From Aldehydirespirator sp965220645 (lineage in GTDB: Bacteria; Actinomycetota; Acidimicrobiia; Acidimicrobiales; Aldehydirespiratoraceae): a stretch of 64,000 nucleotides of DNA. Below, piece after piece: positions 43,611-51,972 of the stretch. The position numbers and the translations under genes were made by a program. Position 1 is the first letter of the stretch. Every line of letters begins with the position of its first letter. Location of the stretch: positions 310,001 through 374,000 of the forward strand of contig OZ244836.1 of NCBI GenBank assembly GCA_965220645.1, in the 5' to 3' direction. The notes under the pieces were generated by a model that searched no databases, was not told where the DNA came from, and was given only the letters and a program-made list of their open reading frames with translations.

Positions 43611-44972
43611 TCAGTCTACGCCCGGGACCCAGTCGGTGCCCGCCAGAGGGACCTTGGCCATCGCCGCTGCCTCCACGGTGAGAGCGGCCAGATCCTCGGG
43701 CTCCAGGTTGAGGACATGCGACTTACCGTTGGCCCGAGCCAGGATCTGGGTCTCGATGGTCAGCACCTGGAGGTAGTTGGCGAGGCGCCTCCCGGCCAGT
43801 ACCGGATCGAGGCGGGCCGACAGCTCGGAGTCCTGGGTGGTGATACCGGCCGGGTCGTTGCCCGCCTGGAAGTCCTCCCAGAACCCGGCCGAGGTCCCCA
43901 GATCCCGGTACTCGGCCTCGTAGGCCGGGTCGTTGTCGCCGATGGCAATCAGCGCAGCGGTGCCGATGGAAGCCGCGTCGGCACCGAGGGCCAGCGCCTT
44001 GGCCACATCGGCACCCGAGCGGATGCCGCCCGCAACGATGAGCTTCACCTCCCGGCGGTGCACGCCAAGCTCCCGCAGGGCCCGTACCGACTCGCCGATG
44101 GCGGCCACCGTCGGGATGCCGACATGCTCGATGAACACGTCCTGGGTGGCCGCGGTGCCGCCCTGCATGCCGTCCACCACTACCGCATCGGCGCCAGCCT
44201 TCACCGCCAGAGCAGTGTCGTAATAGGGACGGGCCGCGCCCACCTTCACATAGATCGGCACTTGCCAGTCGGTGATCTCGCGCAGCTCACCGATCTTGAT
44301 CTCGAGGTCGTCGGGGCCGGTCCAGTCGGGATGACGGCACGCCGAGCGCTGGTCAATGCCCTCGGGGAGGGTGCGCATCTCGGCCACCCGTTCGGTGATC
44401 TTCTGGCCGAGCAGCATCCCACCGCCGCCCGGCTTGGCCCCCTGGCCCACCACCACCTCGATGGCGTCGGCCACCCGCAGGTGGTCGGGATTCATGCCGT
44501 AGCGGGACGGCAGGTACTGGTACACCAGAGTCGCGGAGTGCTGTCGCTCCTCCTCGGTCATGCCGCCGTCGCCGGTGGTGGTGGAGGTCCCCGCGGCCGA
44601 CGCGCCCCGGCCTAGGGCCTCCTTGGCCTGGGCCGACAGTGAGCCGAAGCTCATACCCGCGATGGTCACCGGGACCTTCAGATGCACCGGGCGCTCGGCC
44701 CGGTCCTCGCCGATCACCACGTCGGTTCCGCAGGCCTCGCGATAGCCCTCCAGCGGATAGCGCGACATCGACGCCCCCAGGAACACGAGGTCGTCCAAGG
44801 TGGGCAGGCGGCGTTTGGCCCCCCAGCCCCGGATGCGGTAGATGCCGGTGTTGGCCGCCCGGCGGATCTCGGCGATCACGTTGCGGTCGAACGTGTACGA
44901 CTCCCGCAGGTGCCAGAAGTCGGGGTCCGCGCTCCGGACGGGCTCGGGGCCGTTCTGAGGCTGGTCAGTCAT
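43611..44972 (-). CDS. glxD: FMN-binding glutamate-synthase-like subunit (GlxD/MgsC)
   Basis: 453 residues corresponding to the FMN/synthase domain of glutamate synthase: TIAGMSFGSLSAQAKEALGRG, GQGAKPGGGGMLLGQK, AVVVDGMQGGTAATQ, VAGGIRSGADVAKALALGAD. The three cysteines that bind 3Fe-4S in GltB are absent (the region reads AIGDNDP and NDPAGITTQ), which seems to be normal for GlxD/MgsC. With GlxB and GlxC it would form N-methylglutamate synthase, using glutamine-like donors to aminate a keto acid or methylamine. It is now separated from glxC by an IS110 insertion. Confidence 0.9.
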   Translation of the reverse strand: MTDQPQNGPEPVRSADPDFWHLRESYTFDRNVIAEIRRAANTGIYRIRGWGAKRRLPTLDDLVFLGASMSRYPLEGYREACGTDVVIGEDRAERPVHLKVPVTIAGMSFGSLSAQAKEALGRGASAAGTSTTTGDGGMTEEERQHSATLVYQYLPSRYGMNPDHLRVADAIEVVVGQGAKPGGGGMLLGQKITERVAEMRTLPEGIDQRSACRHPDWTGPDDLEIKIGELREITDWQVPIYVKVGAARPYYDTALAVKAGADAVVVDGMQGGTAATQDVFIEHVGIPTVAAIGESVRALRELGVHRREVKLIVAGGIRSGADVAKALALGADAASIGTAALIAIGDNDPAYEAEYRDLGTSAGFWEDFQAGNDPAGITTQDSELSARLDPVLAGRRLANYLQVLTIETQILARANGKSHVLNLEPEDLAALTVEAAAMAKVPLAGTDWVPGVD

Positions 44973-45003
44973 CAGCTGGTGACCTCCTGGGCCCCTCGCG
45001 TGT

Positions 45004-45027
45004 CCCGCTCTTGTTCGCTGCGCTCAC
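45004..45027 (-). repeat. Left half of interrupted dispersed repeat
   Basis: First 24 bases of the minus-orientation repeat core up to CGCTCAC, after which the IS110 sequence begins. The last five bases (CTCAC) recur at the right junction. Confidence 0.92.
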
Positions 45028-45084
45028 TGGTGCACCATTGTTGTGTCGGCGGCTGTGAGGCTGTCGATGCACCCCTGGTGTCTG

Positions 45085-45223
45085 CTGGGCCATCGCCTGC
45101 TGCGCTTGTGGCTTGACCGCCTCCGTGAGTGTTGCGAGGCCCGGTGGCCCAGGGCGTGGCGACTGGCGATAGGGCTGAGCGCCGCAGAGCGCCGATCAGT
45201 GAGCATCCAGTGGACACGCCCTG
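45085..45223 (+). ncRNA. Bridge RNA of the IS110 element (core predicted)
   Basis: Two consecutive stem-loops. First: CTGGGCC (45085-45091) pairs with GGCCCAG (45146-45152), inner stem TCGC/GCGA. Its loop holds GCTGCGCT (45099-45106), identical to the left target flank 45017-45024, and CCGTGAG (45123-45129), complementary to the right flank CTCACGG 46483-46489. Second: CAGGGCGTG (45150-45158) pairs with CACGCCCTG (45215-45223), inner ACTGG/CCAGT, apex GCGC/GCGC. Its loop holds ATAGGGCT (45169-45176), identical to the element's right end 46474-46481, and CAGTGAG (45197-45203), complementary to its left end CTCACTG 45023-45029. This is the known layout of IS110 bridge RNAs: target loop first, donor loop second. 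True RNA ends are not determined. Confidence 0.88.
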
Positions 45224-45266
45224 AGACCATCGGGTGCTTCCCAACTGTTACAGCTAGGAGGCTGAG

Positions 45267-46472
45267 ATGGATCATATTGGTGAGCGGTTCGCTGGTGTGG
45301 ACTGGGCGACGGATGCCCATGCGGTGTGCGTGGTGGACGCTGCGGGCGCGGTGCTCGCCGAGTTCGACGTCGAGCACACCGCAGCCGGGCTGGCCGAGCT
45401 GTGCCGGCGCCTGGATGCGGCGTCGGTGCGGCGGGTCGCGATCGAGCGGCCCGACGGGCCGGTGGTCGAGGAGCTGCTCGCCGGCGGCTTCGAGGTCGTT
45501 GTGGTCTCCAGCCGGGCGGTCAAGGCGCTGCGGGTGCGCTATGGCGCCGCGGGCAACAAATGCGACCGCGGCGACGCCTACGTGCTGGGGGACTGCCTGC
45601 GCACCGACGGGCACCGCTGGGCGGCTCTGGAGCCGGACTCGCCGGCCACGGTCTCCTTGCGGGCCCACGTCCGCACCCGCAAGGACCTCGTCACAGCACG
45701 CGTCGCGGCCGCCAACCAGCTGCGGGCCCACCTGCGGGTCACCTTCCCCGCCGCGGTGGGGCTGTTCAGCCGCATCGACAGCGCGATCTCGCTGCGGTTC
45801 CTGCAGCGGTTCCCGTCTGTGGCCCGCGCCCGGTGGCTCTCTCCCAAGCGCCTCTCGGCGTGGCTGGGAGCCAACCACTACAGCGGCCGCAACAGCGCCG
45901 AGGAGCTCCACAGGCGCCTCACCGCCGCAGCACCAGGCATCGACGGCGAAGACCACAGCAGCGTCACGCTGGCATACGTCGCGGTCCTCGAGACCATCGG
46001 GGCCCAGATCAGCGAACTCGGCAGCCGCATCGCGGAACTGCTCGACGCCCACCCCGACGGCCCGATCTTCAAGTCCCTGCCCAGAGCAGGAACCATCCGA
46101 GCCGCCACCCTGCTCGCGGAGATCGGCGACTGCCGAGCCAGATTCCCCGACCCCGAATCCCTCGCAGCCCTCGCCGGAGTCACACCCTCCACCCGATCCT
46201 CGGGACGCCACCGCAGCGTCGCCTTCAGATGGGCCTGCGACAAACGCCTGCGCGACGCCCTCTGCGACTTCGCCGGCGACAGCCGACACGCCAACGCCTG
46301 GGCCCAGCACCGCTACCAACAACTCCGAGCCGACGGCAAACGCCACCCCCACGCCGAACGCATCCTCGCCCGAAGCTGGACCCACATCATCTGGCGAATC
46401 TGGCAAGACCACACCCCCTACGACCCCACCCGACACCGAGCCCACCAACACCTCTGCCCCAACCCAGGTTGA
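45267..46472 (+). CDS. IS110-family transposase (DEDD recombinase)
   Basis: 401 residues. N-terminal RuvC-like domain: Asp in FAGVDWATDAHAV, Glu in AIERPDG, and the Asp pair in KCDRGDAYVLGD. C-terminal Transposase_20 domain with LPRAGTIRAATLLAEIGD and the Ser-bearing AGVTPSTRSSG. ATG at 45267 with AGGAGG six bases upstream. The frame is intact, so the element may be active. The enzyme uses the bridge RNA to pair donor and target DNA. Its gene runs against the glx operon. The stop TGA overlaps TTGACA (46469-46474), which on circularisation would sit about 18 bp before a weak -10 (CACCAT, 45033-45038), a possible junction promoter. Confidence 0.95.
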   Translation: MDHIGERFAGVDWATDAHAVCVVDAAGAVLAEFDVEHTAAGLAELCRRLDAASVRRVAIERPDGPVVEELLAGGFEVVVVSSRAVKALRVRYGAAGNKCDRGDAYVLGDCLRTDGHRWAALEPDSPATVSLRAHVRTRKDLVTARVAAANQLRAHLRVTFPAAVGLFSRIDSAISLRFLQRFPSVARARWLSPKRLSAWLGANHYSGRNSAEELHRRLTAAAPGIDGEDHSSVTLAYVAVLETIGAQISELGSRIAELLDAHPDGPIFKSLPRAGTIRAATLLAEIGDCRARFPDPESLAALAGVTPSTRSSGRHRSVAFRWACDKRLRDALCDFAGDSRHANAWAQHRYQQLRADGKRHPHAERILARSWTHIIWRIWQDHTPYDPTRHRAHQHLCPNPG

Positions 46473-46482
46473 CATAGGGCTA

Positions 46483-46503
46483 CTCACGGGCCGCTCGGGC
46501 CAC
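46483..46503 (-). repeat. Right half of interrupted dispersed repeat
   Basis: Continuation of the repeat core after the element (CTCACGGGCCGCTCGGGCCA and one more base), followed by CGGCCTCGC as in the intact copy at 12694-12742. The glxC stop lies 27 bp further on. Confidence 0.92.
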
Positions 46504-46529
46504 GGCCTCGCTCGGCATCTCACAAGTCT

Positions 46530-47243
46530 TCATCCCCCCGCTCCCGTCCGCTCGGCCTCGAGGGCATCCACGTCGTCGATGGTGAAGTTGTAGAGACGGC
46601 GGGCCGAGCCGTAGCGGCGGAACTGGGAGGCGTCGGCGCCTCCTGTGGCCGGGGCGGCCGCGACCAGGAGGCGGGTCAGGGTCTCGACATGGGTGGGACG
46701 CATCTCCTTCTCGATGCAGTCCGCGCCCAGCGACTCCACGTCACCCCGCACGAAGATCCGGGCCTCGTAGATGGAATCGCCCAGGTCGGCGGCGGCGTCA
46801 CCGCAGACCACCAGGTTCCCGGCCTGGGCCATGAACGCGCTCATGTGGCCGACATTGCCCCCGACCACGATGTCGACGCCCTTCATGGAAATGCCGCAGC
46901 GGGCGCCGGCGTTGCCGCCAACCACCACCAAGCCGCCGCAGCCGGTGGCGCCGGCCGACATGGTGGCGTTGCCGGTGATGTGCACCAGCCCCGACATGAT
47001 GTTCTCGGCCAGCCCGGTGCTGGCGTTGCCCTCCACCAGCACCCGACCACTCTGGTGCATTCCCGCGCAGTAGTAGCCCACCGAGCCCCGCACCACCACG
47101 TCGATCTCGGCGGTGATCCCGCAGGCCACCGCGTGGGCGCCTCGGGGGTTGACAACCTCGAAGGACTCGCCGTCGGAGGCCTTATGCAGGGCCCCGTTGA
47201 GTTCGCGCATGCTGACCTCGGCGAGGTCGAAGAGGCGCGTCAT
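46530..47243 (-). CDS. glxC: Glutamate-synthase GXGXG-domain subunit (GlxC/MgsB)
   Basis: 237 residues forming a right-handed beta-helix as in the C-terminal part of GltB: repeated Gly motifs such as GSVGYYCAGMH, GNASTGLAENI, GGNAGARCGIS, GGNVGHMSAFMAQ, GDAAADLGDS. It is a structural subunit joining the amidotransferase and FMN subunits. ATG at 47243 overlaps the glxB stop by 4 bp. The third subunit gene, glxD, should follow directly but lies beyond the IS110 element. Confidence 0.9.
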   Translation of the reverse strand: MTRLFDLAEVSMRELNGALHKASDGESFEVVNPRGAHAVACGITAEIDVVVRGSVGYYCAGMHQSGRVLVEGNASTGLAENIMSGLVHITGNATMSAGATGCGGLVVVGGNAGARCGISMKGVDIVVGGNVGHMSAFMAQAGNLVVCGDAAADLGDSIYEARIFVRGDVESLGADCIEKEMRPTHVETLTRLLVAAAPATGGADASQFRRYGSARRLYNFTIDDVDALEAERTGAGG

Positions 47244-48139
47244 GCGGCCAGGCTCCAGGTGTAGATACGGGCCGGCTCGGGCTCCCACACCTCGGCGTGG
47301 GCCGCGCCGGGCAGGCGGGCGATGGCCCGGTACTCCGACGACATGGCCACCCAGTCATCGGTCTCGGCCACCACCGCCGGCTTGCAGGCGATGGGATCGC
47401 GCAGGATGGCGAACCCGTCGGCCACGCCGATGGCGAACGTGTAGAAGCCGTCGAGGTCGCTCAGGGCCCCCTCCAGCGCCTGCGAGATCGTGTCACCGGA
47501 GCGCATCCGCCAGGCCAGGTATCCGGCGGCCACCTCGGAGTCGTTCTCGGTCTGGAACGACTCCCCGTGGCCCTGGAGGAACCGTCGAAGCCGGTTGTGG
47601 TTGGACAGCGACCCGTTGTGCACCAGGCAGGTGTCGGCGCCGGTGGCGAACGGGTGCGATCCGTTGGTGGTGACCGCCGATTCGGTGGCCATGCGGGTAT
47701 GGGCCAGGGCGTGGGTGCCGGTGCGGGAGGCCAGGTCGTAGCGCTGGGCGACGAGGTCGGGGTCGCCGACCGCCTTGTACAGCTCGATCTGGGACCCGTA
47801 GCTCAGCACGGTGGCCCCGGCCACGTTGTCAATGATCCACTGCCGGGCGGCTCGCCCGTCGCCGACGGTGGCGAACACGGCGTGGTCGTGCACGGCCCGC
47901 ACGGTCACCTCGGCGCCCAGTACTCCTTCCAGCGCGGCGGCCACCGGCCCCCAGTCCACCGTGATGCCCTCGGCCAGCACGGTGATGCGGGTGCGGTCGG
48001 GAGTGCCTACGTCATAGGAGGCGAACCCTGCACTGTCGGGGCCCCGGTCGCGCATCTCCCGCAGCATCACCGCAGTCAGCCGGCCCAGCTCCTGGCGGTG
48101 GGTCTCGGTCTTGCAGAAAAGGCCGACGATCCCGCACAT
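47240..48139 (-). CDS. glxB: Class II glutamine amidotransferase subunit (GlxB/MgsA)
   Basis: 299 residues. The mature N-terminus is Cys2 (MCGIVGLF), the Ntn nucleophile; RDRGPDSAGF, HTRMATESAVTTNGSHPF and LVHNGSLSNHNRLR shape the glutamine site. It provides ammonia (or transfers the gamma-glutamyl nitrogen) for the GlxCD part. The frame is open up to 48226, but the Cys2 rule fixes the start at 48139. Divergent from glnT with 179 bp between starts; that gap shows no convincing promoter pair. Confidence 0.92.
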   Translation of the reverse strand: MCGIVGLFCKTETHRQELGRLTAVMLREMRDRGPDSAGFASYDVGTPDRTRITVLAEGITVDWGPVAAALEGVLGAEVTVRAVHDHAVFATVGDGRAARQWIIDNVAGATVLSYGSQIELYKAVGDPDLVAQRYDLASRTGTHALAHTRMATESAVTTNGSHPFATGADTCLVHNGSLSNHNRLRRFLQGHGESFQTENDSEVAAGYLAWRMRSGDTISQALEGALSDLDGFYTFAIGVADGFAILRDPIACKPAVVAETDDWVAMSSEYRAIARLPGAAHAEVWEPEPARIYTWSLAA

Positions 48140-48318
48140 GGCACTACTCCCCCGATAGCCCTGACCGTCCGAAGTCGGCCAGAACGGTAGCGCCCCGCGG
48201 ACCCACAGCCTCAGCCCGGCGGGCATGGCGTCAAGCCCGATTCGGTGGCCCTCGGATCGTTGACTACTCTCGGGCGCCGCGACCCAGCCGACAACGGCAC
48301 GATCACAGGGGGAACCAC

Positions 48319-49686
48319 ATGAGCGCGCTCGACGAGATCCGCAGCCGGGTAGAGGACGACGGCGTGGAGTTCATCTACGCCATGTTCGTGGAGATGCACG
48401 GCAAGCCGTGCGCCAAGCTGGTGCCAGTAGGCGCCCTCGAGGGGCTGATGAGCGACGGCGCCGGGTTCGCAGGCTTCGCGGCCGGCCCGATGGGCCAGGA
48501 CCCGTCCAGCCCCGACATCCTGGCCCTGCCCGACCCGGCGTCGTACACGCAACTGCCGTGGCAGCCCAACGTGGCCGCCATGCAGTGCGACCCCACCGTG
48601 GAGGGCGAGCTGTGGCCGTACGCGCCGAGGGTGATCCTGCGCCGGGCGCTGGAAGCGGCCGCCGAGCGCAACCTCGTGCTCAAGTGCGGCGTGGAGGCCG
48701 AGTACTCGCTGGTGGTGCGGCGCGACGACGGCTCCATCGCGGTGGCCGACGAGCGCGACAACATGGCGCTGCCCTGCTACGACGCCAAGGGCCTCACCCG
48801 GATGCTGCCCCACCTCACCGCGGTGTCGAAGAACCTCGACGCCATGGGCTGGGGCAACTACGCCAACGACCACGAGGACGCCAACGGCCAGTACGAGCAA
48901 AACTGGCAGTACTCCGATGCGCTGACCACCGCCGACCGGCTGATCCTGTTCCGGCTGATGGTGCACACCCTGGCCCAGCGCGACGGCCGCTACGCCACGT
49001 TCATGCCCAAGCCATTCGCCGACAAGACCGGCAACGGCCTGCACATCCACCTCAGCCTGTGGACCGGTGACACCGACGAGCCGCTGTTCATCGGCGGCGG
49101 CCCGGGCGGGAAGGACACCAAGGGCCTCGGCCTGAGCGACATGGCCTACAAGTTCACGGGCGGGATCATCGACCACGCCAGGTCGCTGGTGGCGGTGCTG
49201 TGCCCGATCGTGAACTCCTACAAGCGCATGGGGGTGGGCGCCCCCACGTCGGGAGCCACCTGGGCGCCGGCCTACGCGGTGTACGGCGGCAACAACCGCA
49301 CCCAGATGATCCGCGTGCCCGAGCCGGACCGCATCGAGATCCGTCTGGGTGACGGTGCGGCCAACCCGTACCTGATGTTCGCGGCCACGCTGGCCTGCGG
49401 CCTCGACGGCATCGACCGCAACCTTGACCCGGGCGAGCCCAACATGGACAACCTGTACACCCTGTCGGCCGAGGAGATAGCGGCCAAGGGCATCAAGGCC
49501 CTGCCGCCCACGCTGCTGCACGCCGCCGATCAACTCGCGTCCTGCGACGTGATCGGCCGGGGCCTGGGCGACACCACCGAGGGTCCCTACCGCGACTACT
49601 ACGTGAAGGTGAAGCGCGACGAGTTCCTGGCCCACCACCACGTGGTCACCGCCGGAGAGGTCGACCAGTACCTCACCCTGTTCTGA
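48319..49686 (+). CDS. glnT: Glutamine synthetase-like ligase, GlnT / gamma-glutamylmethylamide synthetase type
   Basis: 455 residues. The glutamine synthetase fold is seen in GVEAEYSLVVR (metal Glu), GNGLHIHLSLW (ammonium/ATP region), NSYKRMGVGAPTSGATWAP and RIEIRLGDGAANPYL. It belongs to the GlnT/GmaS group and not to GlnA I or II; such enzymes couple glutamate with ammonia or methylamine. Position beside glxBCD fits the N-methylglutamate route, in which GmaS makes gamma-glutamylmethylamide and the Glx/Mgs complex makes N-methylglutamate. Substrate choice cannot be read from sequence. ATG at 48319, GGGGGAA seven bases before. Confidence 0.9.
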   Translation: MSALDEIRSRVEDDGVEFIYAMFVEMHGKPCAKLVPVGALEGLMSDGAGFAGFAAGPMGQDPSSPDILALPDPASYTQLPWQPNVAAMQCDPTVEGELWPYAPRVILRRALEAAAERNLVLKCGVEAEYSLVVRRDDGSIAVADERDNMALPCYDAKGLTRMLPHLTAVSKNLDAMGWGNYANDHEDANGQYEQNWQYSDALTTADRLILFRLMVHTLAQRDGRYATFMPKPFADKTGNGLHIHLSLWTGDTDEPLFIGGGPGGKDTKGLGLSDMAYKFTGGIIDHARSLVAVLCPIVNSYKRMGVGAPTSGATWAPAYAVYGGNNRTQMIRVPEPDRIEIRLGDGAANPYLMFAATLACGLDGIDRNLDPGEPNMDNLYTLSAEEIAAKGIKALPPTLLHAADQLASCDVIGRGLGDTTEGPYRDYYVKVKRDEFLAHHHVVTAGEVDQYLTLF

Positions 49687-49721
49687 TCCCCTCAAGCGGG
49701 GGCTCCCTAGACTCCCCACCG

Positions 49722-50207
49722 ATGACTGAGCCCGCCGCGCTGCGGCTCTGGTCGGGCACCGTCCTCGACGAGTGGATCGACTACAACGGCCACATGACCG
49801 AGGGCTTCTACGGCGTGGTCTTCGGCATGGCCAGCGACGAGTACCTGACCCGCATGGGCTTCGACGAGCACTACCGGGCCGCCGTCGGCGGATCGTTCTA
49901 CACGGTCGAGACCCACATCGTCTTCGTCGACGAACTGGACCCCGGCGCGGCCCTGGCAGTGGACACCACCGTCGCGGGCGCCGACCCCAAGCGGGTGCAC
50001 CTGTTCCACGAGTTGCGGCGCACCGGCGACGGGGCGCTGGCCGCCACCCAGGAGTCGATGATGCTGCACGTCGACACCAGCATCGACCGGGTGGCCCCCA
50101 TGGGCGAGGAGCTCTACGCCGTGCTCAGCGCGGACGCGGCGGCCCACGCCGGGCTGCTCGGTGACGGCACTACCGGCCGAGCCATACGAGGCACCGGCAT
50201 CGGCTGA
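49722..50207 (+). CDS. Hotdog thioesterase, betainyl-CoA thioesterase-like
   Basis: 161 residues. WIDYNGHMTEGFY is the active-site helix start of 4-hydroxybenzoyl-CoA-type thioesterases; FYTVETHIVFVDEL and KRVHLFHELRR resemble the thioesterase domain attached to L-carnitine dehydrogenases, which hydrolyses betainyl-CoA to glycine betaine. That makes it a link to the betaine-demethylating genes, but general acyl-CoA hydrolysis is possible. It follows glnT by 35 bp and precedes proC by 26 bp. Confidence 0.8.
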   Translation: MTEPAALRLWSGTVLDEWIDYNGHMTEGFYGVVFGMASDEYLTRMGFDEHYRAAVGGSFYTVETHIVFVDELDPGAALAVDTTVAGADPKRVHLFHELRRTGDGALAATQESMMLHVDTSIDRVAPMGEELYAVLSADAAAHAGLLGDGTTGRAIRGTGIG

Positions 50208-50233
50208 GAACGAGAGCCCTAGCATGATCACCT

Positions 50234-51022
50234 ATGGCCCGGTTGCAGGTGATCGGCGGCGGCAAGATGGGCGAAGCCCTGCTCGTGGGGCTGGTGGGCA
50301 GCGGTTGGGCCGCAGTCGACGAGCTTCACGTGGTGGAGCCGGACCCGGCTCGGCAGGACGCCGTTGCCGATGCGGTTCCCGGTGCATCAGTGTCGAGCGA
50401 GCCCGCATCCGGCACCGACGCGGTGATCGCGGTGAAGCCCGACGTCGTCGCGGCGGTCCTGCCCGCGCTGGCTGCCACGGGCGTGGGGCGGGTGCTGTCC
50501 ATCGCTGCGGGAGTGCGAACCGGCGCGGTCGAGGCCGGGCTGCCGACGGGAACCCCGGTGGTTCGGGCCATGCCCAACACGCCGGCGCTGGTGGGCCAGG
50601 GCGCGGCCGCCATCGCACCCGGATCGGCGGCCGGGCCCGCTGACCTGAAATGGGCCCGCGGCATCCTTGAGGCGGTGGGGACGGTCGTGGAGGTGACCGA
50701 GTCCGACCTCGACGCGGTGACCGGCCTGTCGGGCAGCGGCCCCGCCTACGTCTTCCGGCTGGCCGAGGCGCTGCGGTCCGCCGGAACCGTGCAGGGCCTC
50801 GACCCCTCTACTGCCGACGCGCTGGTCCGGCAGACCCTGCTCGGGGCCGCCGCCCTGCTGGCCGAGTCCGGCGAGGACCCCGGCCGCCTGCGAGAGAACG
50901 TCACCTCCCCCGGCGGCACCACCGCCGCGGGCCTGGCCGTGCTCGATGAAGCCGACTTCATGGGCCTGATCGACCGGGTGGTGGACGCCGCCACCCGCCG
51001 CTCCCGCGAGCTGGGCCAGTGA
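50234..51022 (+). CDS. proC: Pyrroline-5-carboxylate reductase
   Basis: 262 residues. Rossmann motif VIGGGKMGEALL at the N-terminus, VVRAMPNTPALVGQG, and the C-terminal signature GLSGSGPAYVFRLAEAL with TSPGGTTAAGLAVL. Final step of proline synthesis using NAD(P)H. Its stop overlaps the next gene by 4 bp. Confidence 0.95.
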   Translation: MARLQVIGGGKMGEALLVGLVGSGWAAVDELHVVEPDPARQDAVADAVPGASVSSEPASGTDAVIAVKPDVVAAVLPALAATGVGRVLSIAAGVRTGAVEAGLPTGTPVVRAMPNTPALVGQGAAAIAPGSAAGPADLKWARGILEAVGTVVEVTESDLDAVTGLSGSGPAYVFRLAEALRSAGTVQGLDPSTADALVRQTLLGAAALLAESGEDPGRLRENVTSPGGTTAAGLAVLDEADFMGLIDRVVDAATRRSRELGQ

Positions 51023-51972
51023 AGCCGGCGACGGCAGCCGGCAGGGACCACGGCTACGGCACCATCTCGTTCCTGTCGGACTACGGCCACGACGACGAGT
51101 TCGTCGGGGTGGTGCACTCGGTGATCGCGGCCATCGCTCCCCATGTGAGGGTGGTGGACGTAGCTCACGGCGTCACCGGATGCGACGTGCGCGCCGGTGG
51201 GCTGGCCCTGGCCCGGGCCGCTCCGTACCTGATGCCCGGCGTGGTCCTGGCGGTGGTCGACCCCGGCGTCGGCACCGACCGCAGGCCGGTAGCGGTGGAG
51301 GTCGGCGACGGCGCATCGGTCCTGGTCGGGCCGGACAACGGTTTGCTGGCCCCCGCGGTGGCCCTCGTCGGCGGGGCCGGCCGGGCGGTGGAGTTGACCA
51401 GCGTCGAGCACCGCCTCGACACCTGGCCCGAGATGGGATCAACCTTCGATGGCCGCGACGTGTTCGCCCCGGCAGCCGCCCATCTGTGTTGCGGCGTACC
51501 GCTGAGCGACCTGGGACCGGCCATCGACCCGGTCACGCTCACCCCCGGCATGCTGCCGATCAGCCATCGCGCAGGCGACGATCTAGTGGCCGAAGTGCTG
51601 TGGGTCGACCGCTTCGGCAACTGCCAGCTCAACATCGACCCGACCGAGCTGGATGAGCTGACCGCGGCCGGGGCACCGCTACAGGTGGTGGCCGGCGAGG
51701 AGCTGCGCACCGCCGAGCGGGCCCGGGCCTACGCGGAAGTGCAACCGGGCCGAGTCGGCCTGATCACCGACTCGAGCGGGCTGGTGTCGCTGGCCCTCCC
51801 CCAGCGGTCCGCAGCCAGCGAGCTCGGGCTCCACGAAGGGGCCGAGGTTCGCCTCACCACCGCCTCGGCCGGAGACGGCCAGACTGCAAGCCCGTCGGTA
51901 GTAACGCCAGTGGGCTTGGGCCGCAGGACCAGAACTTCCACCGGGCCAAAGGATCAGGGAGAACAGCCATGA
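51019..51972 (+). CDS. SAM hydrolase / hydroxide adenosyltransferase (DUF62 family)
   Basis: 317 residues. Family motifs: ISFLSDYGHDDEFVG, AVVDPGVGTDRRPVAV, VGPDNGLL and STFDGRDVFAPAAAHL; the first Asp and the Arg-Asp pair hold the water or hydroxide. It splits S-adenosylmethionine to adenosine and methionine; related enzymes halogenate it. A Ser/Thr/Gly-rich tail of about 40 residues is extra. GTG start overlaps the proC stop; its own stop overlaps a tiny membrane ORF by 4 bp. Confidence 0.9.
   Translation: MKPATAAGRDHGYGTISFLSDYGHDDEFVGVVHSVIAAIAPHVRVVDVAHGVTGCDVRAGGLALARAAPYLMPGVVLAVVDPGVGTDRRPVAVEVGDGASVLVGPDNGLLAPAVALVGGAGRAVELTSVEHRLDTWPEMGSTFDGRDVFAPAAAHLCCGVPLSDLGPAIDPVTLTPGMLPISHRAGDDLVAEVLWVDRFGNCQLNIDPTELDELTAAGAPLQVVAGEELRTAERARAYAEVQPGRVGLITDSSGLVSLALPQRSAASELGLHEGAEVRLTTASAGDGQTASPSVVTPVGLGRRTRTSTGPKDQGEQP

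Larger units (their letters stand above)
45025..46484 (+). mobile_element. IS110-family insertion sequence in the dispersed repeat
   Basis: About 1,460 bp. Ends were set by comparison with the intact repeat copies: the repeat runs into the element after CGCTCAC at 45027 and resumes with CTCACGGG at 46483, so the exact crossover lies within the shared CTCAC, consistent with a CT core at 45023-45024 and 46483-46484. There is no terminal inverted repeat and no longer target duplication, as expected for IS110. A 5' non-coding region of about 240 bp holds a bridge RNA, then one transposase gene whose stop overlaps TTGACA 8 bp from the right end. Confidence 0.93.

Noticed and set aside
43611..44972. 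Loss of the 3Fe-4S cysteines in GlxD as a special mutation
   Set aside because: The surrounding sequence is well conserved and, as far as I recall, stand-alone GlxD/MgsC proteins generally lack the GltB cluster motif, so it is a family trait.
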